A stretch of 18,969 nucleotides of DNA from Gammaproteobacteria bacterium (GTDB taxonomy: Bacteria; Pseudomonadota; Gammaproteobacteria; Arenicellales; Poriferihabitantaceae): the NCBI GenBank assembly GCA_009839585.1, contig VXPI01000094.1:1-18969 (forward strand), read 5' to 3'. This document shows positions 1 to 8,566 of the stretch, piece by piece (the stretch's first letter is position 1; each line of letters opens with the position of its first letter). The notes below the pieces were generated by a model, which saw only the letters and a list, made by a program, of their open reading frames with translations, made no database searches and was not told the origin of the DNA. Position numbers and translations under genes: made by a program.

Positions 1-1077
1 GGCATGCATGAGGTCAAAAGCATCATTGATCTTTTCAAGCGGCATTTTTTGGGTAATCAGATCGTCAATATTGATTTTGCCTTCCATATACCAATCCACA
101 ATCCTGGGAACGTCTGTTCTTCCTCTGGCCCCTCCGAATGCCGTACCCCGCCAGACCCGACCAGTGACCAGCTGGAAAGGGCGTGTGCTGATTTCCTGTC
201 CGGCCCCTGCGACTCCGATGATGATGCTCTCGCCCCATCCCTTGTGACAGCATTCCAGGGCCTGACGCATTAACTCCACATTGCCCACACACTCAAAACT
301 GAAATCAGCACCTCCATTGGTGAGACTGACCAGATACGGCACCAGGCCTTCATCCAATTCGTCCGGATTGACGAAATGGGTCATTCCAAACTGGCTTGCC
401 AGTTCCTTCCGGCCGGGATTGATATCGACACCAATAATGATATCCGCACCGCAAAGCCGGGCACCCTGAATGACATTCAGCCCAATACCACCCAGACCAA
501 ACACTACAACGTTGTCGCCGGGTTTGACTTTCGCAGTATTGGTGACCGCACCAATGCCGGTGGTCACTCCGCATCCGATATAACAGACCTTGTCAAACGG
601 TGCATCTTCACGAATTCGGGCTACGGCTATTTCCGGTAGGACCGTAAAGTTGGAGAATGTCGAAGTACCCATATAGTGGTAAATCGATTCATCACCAAGG
701 GAGAATCGACTAGTACCATCAGGCATCACACCCTGACCCTGTGTTTCACGTATGGCTTGACAGAGATTGGTTTTTCCGCTCGTGCAGTAGTCGCACTGAC
801 GGCATTCCGGAGTATAAAGTGGAATTACATGATCTCCTTTTTTGACGCTGGTCACCCCGGGACCGACATCAACCACGATACCTGCACCCTCATGCCCCAG
901 TATGGCTGGAAACATGCCCTCCGGATCAGCGCCTGAAAGCGTGAATTCATCGGTATGACAAATCCCGGTCGCCTTGATTTCGACCAGAACCTCACCAGCC
1001 CTTGGCCCATCGAGTTGTACCGTTTCAATACTCAATCGCTGACCTGCCGCATGGGCTACTGCTGCCTTGGTTTCCAT
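1..1077 (-). CDS. frmA: Class III alcohol dehydrogenase / S-(hydroxymethyl)glutathione dehydrogenase, 3' end cut by window edge
   Basis: Translating the minus strand from an ATG at 1077 gives 359 residues with no stop before the edge. The family is about 368-370 residues, so only some ten C-terminal residues are missing. It is a zinc- and NAD-dependent enzyme that oxidises S-hydroxymethylglutathione (formaldehyde plus glutathione) in the cytosol. Visible are catalytic Zn ligands C40, H62-E63 and C169, the structural Zn set C92, C95, C98 and C106 (CxxCxxCx7C), the Rossmann motif GLGGIG (194-199) and D218 for the NAD ribose. Class III hallmarks close to E. coli FrmA include MPDGTSRF, YHYMG.STFS and INDAFDLMH. 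A purine-rich Shine-Dalgarno (GGGGGGGGA) sits just ahead of the start. The gene follows the amidase with a 23-bp gap, so it is probably last or near last in that operon. Substrate in vivo could be another alcohol, but the class assignment is firm. Confidence 0.93.
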   Translation of the reverse strand, partial: METKAAVAHAAGQRLSIETVQLDGPRAGEVLVEIKATGICHTDEFTLSGADPEGMFPAILGHEGAGIVVDVGPGVTSVKKGDHVIPLYTPECRQCDYCTSGKTNLCQAIRETQGQGVMPDGTSRFSLGDESIYHYMGTSTFSNFTVLPEIAVARIREDAPFDKVCYIGCGVTTGIGAVTNTAKVKPGDNVVVFGLGGIGLNVIQGARLCGADIIIGVDINPGRKELASQFGMTHFVNPDELDEGLVPYLVSLTNGGADFSFECVGNVELMRQALECCHKGWGESIIIGVAGAGQEISTRPFQLVTGRVWRGTAFGGARGRTDVPRIVDWYMEGKINIDDLITQKMPLEKINDAFDLMHA

Positions 1078-1100
1078 GGTATCCCCCCCAATCTTGATTA

Positions 1101-2351
1101 TTATGATTCGACCCCTGCCACCTTCAGCATTGCGTGCAACAGCACATTGCAGCCTGCCTCCAGATCTTCGGGTGTTGCATATTCGGCCTCGTTGTGGCTC
1201 AAGCCATCCAGACATGGCACAAAAATCATGGCTGTCGGTACGACCCGACAAACCTGACATGCATCGTGCCCTGCGCCGGAAATCATTTTCTGTGCCCTTA
1301 AGCCCAGTTGCCCTGCCGCCTGACTGACGGCCTCAATACACTCTGGATCAAACTTGACCGGTGGGTTGTGCCAAATGGGCTCAAGATGAATGTCCATGGC
1401 ATGCCTTGTCGAGATTTCGTCAAGACTCTCCCTCATGGCTTGCTCCAGTTTGTCGAGTTCATCATCCTCAGGATGGCGAAGATCGACAGTGAAGCATACC
1501 GATCCCGCTATGGTATTTCGGGAGCCGGGCGAGACATCCAGGCATCCCACGGTAGCGAGCGCATGGGGTGGGTTATCAAGTGCGAGTCGGTTGAGCATGC
1601 CGACAATCTCGGAGGCCGCCAGCAATGCATCCTTGCGGTTCGACATCGGTGTGGTCCCGGAATGAGAGTCCTGACCCGATACCGTGATATCAAACCACTT
1701 GACTCCCTGCCCCCCGGTCACGATTCCGATTTGATTGTTCGCTTTCTCGAGAATCGGCCCCTGTTCGATATGTGCTTCAAACAATGCGCCCAGTGGGCGA
1801 TCTCCACATGGCTCCTGACCCAGATAGCCGATGTCCTTGAGTGCATCATGCAAACTGATGCCTGCTGCATCCTGTTGTGACCAGGCATATTGCCTGTCGA
1901 AGAGGCCAGAGTATACGCCTGAAGCAATCATGGCTGGGGCGAACCTTGACCCCTCTTCATTAGTCCAGTCCACGACCTCGATCGGCGCCCTGGTTTTGAT
2001 GGCATTTTCATTCAATGTGCGAACCACCTCCAAAGCAGCAAGCACGCCATAGATTCCATCAAAGCGTCCACCATGAGGCTGGGTATCAAGATGACTGCCT
2101 GCACAAATCGGTGGTTTGGCGTTGTCGGCCCCGGATCTTCTGGCAAAGATGTTGCCCATGTCATCAACCGATATCGAGCAGGATTCGGCTCGGCACCATT
2201 TTACGAACAGGTCCCTGGCCTGGCGGTCTTCTTCGGTCAAGGCCAGACGGCTTGATCCGCCATGTTGGCCCGGGCCAATTTCAGCGATATCCATGATACT
2301 TTTCCAGAGCCGGTCTCCGTTAATTCGAAGGTGCTGAATGGATTGATCCAT
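1101..2351 (-). CDS. Zn-dependent amidase of the hydantoinase/carbamoylase (M20) family
   Basis: The product is 416 residues from the ATG at 2351. An in-frame extension to 2435 exists, but it would run into the upstream gene and lacks family similarity. The family hydrolyses N-carbamoyl amino acids, beta-ureidopropionate or allantoate using two metal ions. The metal-ligand motifs are all present: GSHLDT (H87), GGRFDG (D98), NEEG (E133), EAHIEQGP (H194) and LSHNEAE (H386). The lid/dimerisation region starts near SGQDSHSGTTPM (225-236), and GAGHDA (359-364) is the usual substrate-side motif. It begins 4 bp after the nitroreductase stop, with only a weak GGA ahead of the ATG, which suggests translational coupling. 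The precise substrate cannot be read from sequence. The neighbours (nitroreductase, alcohol dehydrogenase) loosely recall pyrimidine- or ureide-type nitrogen salvage, but that is inference. Confidence 0.9.
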   Translation of the reverse strand: MDQSIQHLRINGDRLWKSIMDIAEIGPGQHGGSSRLALTEEDRQARDLFVKWCRAESCSISVDDMGNIFARRSGADNAKPPICAGSHLDTQPHGGRFDGIYGVLAALEVVRTLNENAIKTRAPIEVVDWTNEEGSRFAPAMIASGVYSGLFDRQYAWSQQDAAGISLHDALKDIGYLGQEPCGDRPLGALFEAHIEQGPILEKANNQIGIVTGGQGVKWFDITVSGQDSHSGTTPMSNRKDALLAASEIVGMLNRLALDNPPHALATVGCLDVSPGSRNTIAGSVCFTVDLRHPEDDELDKLEQAMRESLDEISTRHAMDIHLEPIWHNPPVKFDPECIEAVSQAAGQLGLRAQKMISGAGHDACQVCRVVPTAMIFVPCLDGLSHNEAEYATPEDLEAGCNVLLHAMLKVAGVES

Positions 2352-2355
2352 TTTA

Positions 2356-3093
2356 CTATTCCAATGGTGGTTTAGAGTTTCTTCCCATGCGTACAATCGT
2401 ATTGACATTGAGAACTGTTGTCTGGTCGCTAGCATTCACATTCAACTCTTCGACCCAGTGACACCAGGTTCGTCCAAAGCTACGGCGTTCGCGCATTTTT
2501 CCCGGGAACATGTTCACTTTTCGATTCTGGTCGACATTTCTGGGGAAGAAGAACACGGCTCCCAGCAAAATTTCATCATGGGGGATACCGAGCAAATCAA
2601 ACGTCTCCTTTTCCCGCAATGCTGCTCCACTTGACCAGTAGTTCGGGATTTCGTGCTCGGTAGCAGCCAGAATTATATTTTGAATCGCTGCCGCAGTGGC
2701 TGCGATGTGTTCCATATTGGTCTGCGTCGCATCATAACGATCAAACCGATTACTCTCTGCAGCTTCATCTTCTGTTGTTGGGCACCAGGTTACCTGCAAC
2801 AGCATATCAGCAGCAGCCAGCATCTCCGGCACTTTCGTCTTGTCATCACGGCCTATCAGCCACTTCCTGACTTCCCTGCAGATCGTTCGATTCAGAATAT
2901 AAATCCGCCATGGTTCCGGGGCCTTGTCGGGAAGTTTTTCACGATGGGAATTGGCGGCCATATAGTGAAACGGCGCGTAGGCTGCTGCATTCACCAGGGA
3001 CTCCAGAAGAGCCTGGTCAAAATCAGCTTCCAATGGCGATCTGGCCAGAACCTTGCTGGTTTTTCGTGATGCGATGACTTCTTTTATTGACAA
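2356..3093 (-). CDS. Nitroreductase-family flavoprotein, probable TTG start
   Basis: The product is 245 residues and cytosolic. The N-terminal pattern (a short helix, then SRKTSKVLARSP where the family has RRSIR.F) and the mid-region AADMLLQVTW plus HIAATAAAIQNIILAA match FMN-dependent nitroreductases. So does the end section with NYWSSGA and GIPHDEILLGAVFFF. These enzymes reduce nitro groups, quinones, enals or semialdehydes with NAD(P)H; the natural substrate here is unknown. The reading frame begins with TTG at 3093, and no ATG or GTG occurs before the conserved region. No convincing Shine-Dalgarno precedes it, so the exact start is uncertain. The C-terminal extension after the ILLGAVFFF strand is longer than in minimal family members. 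It is the first gene of the three-gene operon, 4 bp before the amidase. Confidence 0.8.
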   Translation of the reverse strand: MSIKEVIASRKTSKVLARSPLEADFDQALLESLVNAAAYAPFHYMAANSHREKLPDKAPEPWRIYILNRTICREVRKWLIGRDDKTKVPEMLAAADMLLQVTWCPTTEDEAAESNRFDRYDATQTNMEHIAATAAAIQNIILAATEHEIPNYWSSGAALREKETFDLLGIPHDEILLGAVFFFPRNVDQNRKVNMFPGKMRERRSFGRTWCHWVEELNVNASDQTTVLNVNTIVRMGRNSKPPLE

Positions 3094-3383
3094 GAGATTA
3101 ACCGGGTCTTGAGGTTGTCTGGCAGGCGAACCAAGGCCTCCGATTCACCATGCAAGTGACCAGTTTCGATTGACCACCTGTAATTCAGGGCTGATGCTCC
3201 AAAACTACAGTCCGTTCCACGATCGAAACCGTAGGGTCATTATAACCTCAAGAGATACGGGATTCGCAGGTAAAACAGGCCACATTTCGTCATTTACTGG
3301 ACATATCGGTACGATCCGGCAAACAGAAATAAGCCATGGCAACTGCCATGAAAAAAGTGTCCTTTTTCTGATACAACCCTTAT

Positions 3384-3820
3384 TCAGAGACCGACGGCCG
3401 CTGATGAATGAGAAACCATTTTCGCATCTCCAGATCGATTTCTTTTGGGATATGTGTTGGTATGGGTTGGTCCAGCATATGCTGGGGCTTGATTCATGCC
3501 TATTCCAGAAAATCCCCGGCACCTCTCACTCCATTCTTCCGGAGTGCTCCGGGTGCCCATTGCAAGATAGAAATAGTCCGGTTGCACGCAGCACCGGTGT
3601 TTGGTCGTTCCTCCGGAAAATATCCTGTCCCATTCGTACGCACAGCCCGAATAACATCGAAAGTTAGATCATCCTCGCTGGTTTCGATACCTCGAGTGGC
3701 ACGTAATGATGGAGTCAGTGAGCTCATTATCCAGAACAAGGCTTTCATGGGAAACGACAATAAGGGAACCATACATGCCGGCCGCCCCATAAATGGGATT
3801 GGCTCACACCAGTGTGCCCG
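3384..3820 (-). pseudogene. Possible remnant of a protein-coding gene, frames broken
   Basis: Two minus-strand frames follow one another and look more protein-like than their surroundings. The first (roughly 3820-3580) carries a stretch with TPSLRATRGIETSEDD, DVIRAVR and GTGYFPEERP. The second, in another frame (3587-3384), carries AMGTRSTPEEW and RGFSGIGMNQAP. A frameshift near 3585 would join them. I do not recognise the family, neither frame has a good ribosome site, and the upstream end is closed by a TGA. This may be a degraded gene or chance open frames; I favour neither strongly. Confidence 0.25.
3472..3485. repeat. Perfect 14-bp palindrome
   Basis: CCAGCATATGCTGG reads identically on both strands, with no spacer. 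It lies inside the gene-poor stretch between nitroreductase and gor, about 380 bp from the nitroreductase start and 577 bp from the gor start. It could be a dimeric regulator site or chance; its distance from both genes argues against a simple operator role. Confidence 0.5.
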
Positions 3821-3942
3821 TCAGTTCAGTGACTCCTTGCTCGCAGCAAACCTGATAATCCGGCGCCGCATCCTAGAACCCCCTAATCTCTATTTTGAGA
3901 CTAGAGCAGGAGAATCGTTTTCCTTATTATCAACCCGGACGC

Positions 3943-3948
3943 TATACT
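3943..3948 (+). promoter_or_regulatory. Candidate -10 element for gor
   Basis: TATACT matches the sigma70 -10 consensus at five of six positions and lies 113 bp before the gor ATG. No good -35 hexamer sits at 16-18 bp upstream (the region reads TTCCTT). The call therefore rests on the -10 alone and is weak. Confidence 0.25.
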
Positions 3949-4061
3949 TCTAGCATGCTCAAAATCGACTTGAGCAGCAATCACGGCAACCATCAACCAG
4001 CGAAGTACCGAAGTGGCTGCCTCTGTCATAGCCAAACCTGTAAACCCTTCCAGAATCTCGA

Positions 4062-5417
4062 ATGAATACCAAGAAATACGACTATATTGTCATCGGCGGT
4101 GGTAGCGGTGGCATCGCTTCGGCACGTCGAGCAGCCGAATATGGTGCCAGTGTCCTGCTCATCGAAAACAGCCATCTTGGGGGCACTTGTGTAAATGTCG
4201 GCTGTGTCCCGAAAAAAGTGATGTGGTCGGCCTCGCAAATCCATGAAACAATCCACCTCGCTCATCAATATGGAATGACCGTCTCATCCGATCATCTTGA
4301 CTGGCATACGCTCAAATCATCCAGGGACGCCTACATACAGAGACTAAACGGAATCTATGCCCGAAATCTTGAAAAATCCGGAGTGCACGTCAAGAAAGGT
4401 TTCGCACACTTTGCCTCACCCAATTGTATTGAAGTCGATCAAGAGCATTACTCGGCTGACCATATCCTGATTTCCACTGGTGGTCAGCCTTCAAATCCAG
4501 CGATTGAAGGCGTTGAACTGGGCATAGACAGCAACGGCTTTTTTGCATTGGAAAAGCAGCCATCCAATCTGCTTGTGGTCGGTTCTGGCTACATTGCGAC
4601 AGAACTCGCCGGACTCATGCACGGACTTGGAAGTCGTGTCACCATGGCTTTGCGAAAAAACCGGTTGCTGGGTGCATTCGATACAGACCTGCAGCGCACT
4701 GTTATCGGGCAAATGGAAGAATCCGGTATCGAAGTCATTCGCAATATTTCTCTTGCCAGGCTGAACGGTAAACCCGGCAATATTGAATATGAAGATACCG
4801 AAGGCAACACCGGAAGTGGATTCGATTGTGTAATCTGGGCCATCGGAAGACGCCCCAATACCCAGCACCTCAATCTCGAAAATGCTGGATTAAGTACCAA
4901 TGAGCGGGGGTTCATTGATACCGACAAATTTCAGAATACTGCTCAAGGCGGAATTTATGCGGTGGGTGATGTCACTCCCCGGGCCCAGTTGACGCCCGTC
5001 GCTATCGCCGCCGGTCGCAAGCTCTCCGACCGGATTTTTGGCAGGCAGAAAGAAGCCAGACTGGATTATTCCAATATTCCGACGGTGGTATTTTCGCACC
5101 CGCCCGTGGGCACTGTGGGCTTGACCGAAACGGCTGCAATTGACCGGTTTGGCAAAGATTCAGTCAAGGTTTATCGACACACCTTCGTTGACATGTATTA
5201 TGCACTTTGCGAGCACAGGCCACGAACCCTCGTCAAACTTATAGTTCAGGGTCCAGACGAGCTGGTTGTGGGCTGCCATGTTGCAGGACGGGGGGCCGAT
5301 GAAATGATTCAGGGATTTGCCGTTGCCGTCAAAATGGGTGCTACCAAGTCAGACTTCGACAATACGGTTGCCATTCACCCAACTGCAGCCGAGGAGCTCG
5401 TCACCCTGAGAGCCTGA
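4062..5417 (+). CDS. gor: Glutathione-disulfide reductase
   Basis: The product is 451 residues; the E. coli enzyme has 450. This cytosolic FAD enzyme reduces GSSG to 2 GSH with NADPH. The FAD-binding GGGSGG lies at 12-17, the redox-active disulfide is C43/C48 in GGTCVNVGC, the second Rossmann motif is GSGYIATE (174-181), and the FAD motif YAVGDV spans 299-304. The catalytic H439/E444 pair from the other subunit is in HPTAAEE. Of the two arginines that hold the NADPH 2'-phosphate in E. coli, the first is kept (R198) but the second (R204) is glycine, with an arginine displaced to position 201. It could still prefer NADPH, but cofactor choice deserves a test. It stands alone on the plus strand, divergent from the nitroreductase operon and convergent with mnmG, 19 bp apart. 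Confidence 0.96.
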   Translation: MNTKKYDYIVIGGGSGGIASARRAAEYGASVLLIENSHLGGTCVNVGCVPKKVMWSASQIHETIHLAHQYGMTVSSDHLDWHTLKSSRDAYIQRLNGIYARNLEKSGVHVKKGFAHFASPNCIEVDQEHYSADHILISTGGQPSNPAIEGVELGIDSNGFFALEKQPSNLLVVGSGYIATELAGLMHGLGSRVTMALRKNRLLGAFDTDLQRTVIGQMEESGIEVIRNISLARLNGKPGNIEYEDTEGNTGSGFDCVIWAIGRRPNTQHLNLENAGLSTNERGFIDTDKFQNTAQGGIYAVGDVTPRAQLTPVAIAAGRKLSDRIFGRQKEARLDYSNIPTVVFSHPPVGTVGLTETAAIDRFGKDSVKVYRHTFVDMYYALCEHRPRTLVKLIVQGPDELVVGCHVAGRGADEMIQGFAVAVKMGATKSDFDNTVAIHPTAAEELVTLRA

Positions 5418-5442
5418 CTTGACAGGGAAAGGGCAATCAGGC
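5412..5442. repeat. Short inverted repeat bridging the convergent gor and mnmG stops
   Basis: GCCTGA (5412-5417) and TCAGGC (5437-5442) are inverted copies 19 bp apart, and each contains the stop of one gene because both genes end in an alanine codon GCC followed by TGA. No T-run follows on either strand, so this is not a standard intrinsic terminator. A second inverted pair, TTGGCA/TGCCAA, lies within the last codons of mnmG (about 5447-5462). Either could impede transcription in both directions, but this is weak. Confidence 0.3.
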
Positions 5443-7314
5443 AGCTTTGGCAAGCCTGCCAAGATGAACAAGCAATAGCGTAATTGCCGCCGGGGTAACG
5501 CCCGGAATTCGAGCGGCCTGGCCGATGGTTTCCGGACAAACCTGATTGAGTTTTTCGGTAACCTCGGCTGACAGACCGCGCACGTCGGAAAAATCCACGC
5601 CTTGTGGTATCACCAGACCATGGCTTTTCTCAAGGCGTTCGATTTCAGAAGCCTGACGTTCAATATAACCGTCATAACGAGCCTGGATTTCCAGTTGCTT
5701 CTCAATCTCCGGATCCTCCAGGGGTGACTCCAGACCCGTGATCCCGGCCAAATCCCGGTAATGAATCTCGGGTCTGCGCAACAAATCGAACAGGCTGGTC
5801 TCGCGGAGCAAGGGTTGGCCAAACTTGTCGGCAAACACATCCTGGACTTCATCAGGCTTCACTTGCACGCTCTTCAACCGATCCATTTCCTGATGGAGAC
5901 GGTCACGCTTGTGCGAAAATATCTTCATTCTCGAGTCATCTACCAGGCCTAGTTCATGGCCTTTTTCGGTCAAGCGCAAATCGGCATTGTCCTCGCGCAA
6001 CTGCAACCGGTATTCGGCACGGGAGGTAAACATTCGGTAGGGTTCCAAAGTACCCTGCGTGATCAGATCGTCTATCATCACGCCGATATACGCTTCATTG
6101 CGTGCCGGGCACCAGGGCTCAAGTTCCTGAATTTTTCTGGCCGCATTCAAGCCTGCAATCAGCCCCTGCCCTGCAGCTTCTTCATAGCCGGTTGTGCCAT
6201 TAATCTGGCCAGCAAAAAACAATCCTTCGACACATTTCGTCTCCAGTGAACTCTTCAACCCCCTCGGATCGAAATAGTCATATTCGATAGCATAGCCCGG
6301 TCTTGTGACCCTTGCATTTTCAAAACCCTTGATTGAACGTACAAACGCCACTTGCGTCTCGAATGGCAAGCTTGTCGAGATTCCGTTGGGATAGACCTCC
6401 GTGGTGTTCAAGCCTTCAGGCTCAATAAAAATCTGGTGAGTCGATTTTTCCGCGAATCGAACTACCTTGTCTTCTATTGAAGGGCAGTATCGAGGGCCAG
6501 TCCCCTCAATCATGCCTCCATACATCGGCGATTGATGCAAGGCCAATTGAATGATGTCATGGGTAGCCGGATTGGTGTGTGCTATATGGCAAATCACCTG
6601 CGCTGGATGATCTTCCGGTTTACCCAGATACGAGAATACCGGGATAGGACAATCTCCCGGTTGTTGTTCAAGGGTACTGTAATCAATCGTCTTGCCATCT
6701 ATTCTCGGAGGCGTACCCGTTTTAAGGCGTTCTACGGCAAACGGTAATTCACGCATTTTTTCAGCCAGTGCAACAGAAGGCGGATCACCTGCCCGACCAC
6801 CATGGCTTTGCTCCATACCGACAAAAATCCTGCCATTCAAGAATGTTCCGGCCGTCAACACCACACATTTTGCGTGGACATGAATGCCGAGTTGAGTTCG
6901 AACTCCGTTCACCTGACCACCGGAAATCAGCAGGTCATCAACGGACTGTTGAAATACCGACAGGTTGGGTTGGTGGTCGACTGCCTGTCTGATTGCCATC
7001 TTGTACAGCGCACGGTCAGCTTGAGCCCGGGTTGCCCTCACCGCAGGCCCCTTCCTTGAATTCAGGATTCTGAAATGAATTCCCGCATGATCAATCGCGG
7101 TTGCCATGATTCCACCCAAGGCATCGATTTCCTTGACGATATGCCCCTTGCCAATACCCCCTATTGCTGGATTGCAGGACATCTGACCAATGGTCTCGAT
7201 GTTGTGTGTAATCAGCAGGGTACTGGAGCCCATACGGGCCGATGCGAGTGCCGCCTCGACACCGGCATGCCCAGCACCAATCACAATCACATCGAACTGT
7301 TCGGAAAAATTCAT
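5437..7314 (-). CDS. mnmG: tRNA uridine-5-carboxymethylaminomethyl(34) synthesis enzyme MnmG
   Basis: The product is 625 residues, the usual family length (about 630). With MnmE it forms the complex that adds the aminomethyl or carboxymethylaminomethyl group to the wobble uridine of certain tRNAs, using FAD, NADH and a folate one-carbon unit. The N-terminal FAD motif is [10 protein letters not shown] (13-22), and the two functionally important cysteines are present at the E. coli positions, C47 ([13 protein letters not shown]) and C277 (RYCPSIEDK). The alpha-helical C-terminal MnmE-binding domain is complete and ends RLAKAA. The ribosome site is weak (AAAAGAA). It starts 31 bp after the coiled-coil motor protein, so it probably shares its transcript. 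The usual downstream rsmG-parA-parB is absent; gor faces it instead. Confidence 0.97.
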   Translation of the reverse strand: MNFSEQFDVIVIGAGHAGVEAALASARMGSSTLLITHNIETIGQMSCNPAIGGIGKGHIVKEIDALGGIMATAIDHAGIHFRILNSRKGPAVRATRAQADRALYKMAIRQAVDHQPNLSVFQQSVDDLLISGGQVNGVRTQLGIHVHAKCVVLTAGTFLNGRIFVGMEQSHGGRAGDPPSVALAEKMRELPFAVERLKTGTPPRIDGKTIDYSTLEQQPGDCPIPVFSYLGKPEDHPAQVICHIAHTNPATHDIIQLALHQSPMYGGMIEGTGPRYCPSIEDKVVRFAEKSTHQIFIEPEGLNTTEVYPNGISTSLPFETQVAFVRSIKGFENARVTRPGYAIEYDYFDPRGLKSSLETKCVEGLFFAGQINGTTGYEEAAGQGLIAGLNAARKIQELEPWCPARNEAYIGVMIDDLITQGTLEPYRMFTSRAEYRLQLREDNADLRLTEKGHELGLVDDSRMKIFSHKRDRLHQEMDRLKSVQVKPDEVQDVFADKFGQPLLRETSLFDLLRRPEIHYRDLAGITGLESPLEDPEIEKQLEIQARYDGYIERQASEIERLEKSHGLVIPQGVDFSDVRGLSAEVTEKLNQVCPETIGQAARIPGVTPAAITLLLVHLGRLAKAA

Positions 7315-7345
7315 GGTTCTTTTCGAAGATACCAGGGAAACAACA

Positions 7346-8566
7346 TTACGGCTGTGCCTCTGGTTGGTAGTAATAATCGTATTGTCTCAATATATTGTCG
7401 GTAAACAACCAGGCTTCGCGGTGGGACAGAACGCTGTTTCCGGGAATGACAATCCTCACATACAGCTGTTGCCCTAACTGATCTTTCAGACCTTGCAGTA
7501 TCTTATTCAGATCAGCCAGGCTAACCGTCCTGATGCCATCCTGGCCCGGTTCACGAATCCGGTAGGTCAATTCGGAACCGATTTTATCAAAATAAACCGC
7601 CGCCACCTGTTTTCCGGCCTCGCTTCGTGCTGGTTGGACAAGATCTCGATATTTTTCGTCGAGAATCTCGTATTCCTCTTGCAGTGTTCTGAATTGCTGT
7701 TTTGAGGTACCTGCTTCTGCTTCGAGATCAACGATCTTGAGTTCCATGAGCTTAATCAGGTTTTCCAGTGCTTCCAACTGTTCGGCAGTTATCCGGTATT
7801 CTTCTGACTGACGTTGCCGGGCTGCCAGATTTCTACTGATCTCGGCTTCCAGTTCCTGATTGACCAGCGTGGATTGATCCAATAACTGTTGTACGCTAAC
7901 CAGTTGCAAAGTCACGTTATCAAGTTTCTCTTCAAGGTTCGATCGCTGTTGAGCGAGGGATTGAATACTTTCAACAGATGCCAGTTCCAAATCCGACAAC
8001 TGCTGCTCCAGCCCGGTTATCTGGCCCAGCAACTTCTGATTTTCAAAGATCAGTGAATCAACTTTGTCCTGGGACAATTTTTCGGCTGCAAGGAACTCCC
8101 TGATTCTGTTTTCTGCCTCCAGGTTGCTTAGTTCAAGCTCCTGTTCAATTTCAAGGAGCCTCGCAACCCGAAGTTCTGCTTGTGCTTTATCCTGGGCAAT
8201 TTGCTGGAGGGCATCTTCCAGCTGGTCACGCGTGGATTGAAGATTGCCGACTTCAGATTTGAGCCCTTCCAGCTGAGATTGCTGCAAGCGTATTTCCTGT
8301 TCCCGAAGGTCTCGCTCAATACGCATTTGCTCAAATTGAATCTGGAAGGTATCCCGGGCTCTCTCGGCTTCCTGTTGATCGGACTGGGTAGCAATCAACT
8401 GCCTGGACAGGTCAAGTTTCTGCACCATGATGACGGCCAGTGCCATCAGGAAAATCATGACGATGACAGCCATGATATCCGTAAACGAGGGCCAGACACC
8501 CTCATCTCCAATTCCGCGAGTCGTATGCCCGATGCGGATATCAGGAAACCCGGAACGTTCAGTCAT
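7346..8566 (-). CDS. Single-pass MotB/ExbD-like protein with a long coiled coil; partner of the channel protein upstream
   Basis: The product is 406 residues. Residues 1-25 are a short, probably cytosolic leader, and 26-48 form one membrane helix (begins WPSFTDIM). D30 in FTDIM sits where MotB, ZorB and ExbD carry the essential proton-binding aspartate. Residues about 51-310 are almost continuous Leu/Glu/Gln-rich heptads, a predicted coiled coil of about 38 nm if unbroken. Residues about 321-406 form a small globular end with a strand-helix-strand-helix pattern (TYRI, then [36 protein letters not shown]). This resembles the ExbD/TolR periplasmic fold more than OmpA; the peptidoglycan-binding signature of OmpA domains is not evident. 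With the expected inside-to-outside topology, both rod and end domain lie in the periplasm. The start overlaps the channel gene stop by 8 bp (ATGACTGA). The function is unknown; an ion-driven motor or force transducer is inferred. Confidence 0.8.
   Translation of the reverse strand: MTERSGFPDIRIGHTTRGIGDEGVWPSFTDIMAVIVMIFLMALAVIMVQKLDLSRQLIATQSDQQEAERARDTFQIQFEQMRIERDLREQEIRLQQSQLEGLKSEVGNLQSTRDQLEDALQQIAQDKAQAELRVARLLEIEQELELSNLEAENRIREFLAAEKLSQDKVDSLIFENQKLLGQITGLEQQLSDLELASVESIQSLAQQRSNLEEKLDNVTLQLVSVQQLLDQSTLVNQELEAEISRNLAARQRQSEEYRITAEQLEALENLIKLMELKIVDLEAEAGTSKQQFRTLQEEYEILDEKYRDLVQPARSEAGKQVAAVYFDKIGSELTYRIREPGQDGIRTVSLADLNKILQGLKDQLGQQLYVRIVIPGNSVLSHREAWLFTDNILRQYDYYYQPEAQP

Larger units (their letters stand above)
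3094..4061. other. 968-bp stretch without a convincing intact gene
   Basis: This stretch lies between the divergently transcribed nitroreductase and gor. Open frames on both strands are short, mutually overlapping, and show no family I recognise. It holds the perfect palindrome at 3472-3485, fragments of possibly decayed coding sequence on the minus strand (about 3384-3820), and a candidate gor promoter near 3943. No tRNA, terminator with a T-run or repeat array was seen. Confidence 0.6.

Noticed and set aside
1308..1880. 190-codon plus-strand frame opposite the amidase
   Set aside because: It is antisense to a gene with all its metal-ligand motifs intact, and its protein has no recognisable domain.
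3170..3953. Two overlapping plus-strand frames (165 and 181 codons) before gor
   Set aside because: They overlap each other in different frames and show no recognisable family or convincing ribosome site; minus-strand frames over the same bases look at least as protein-like.
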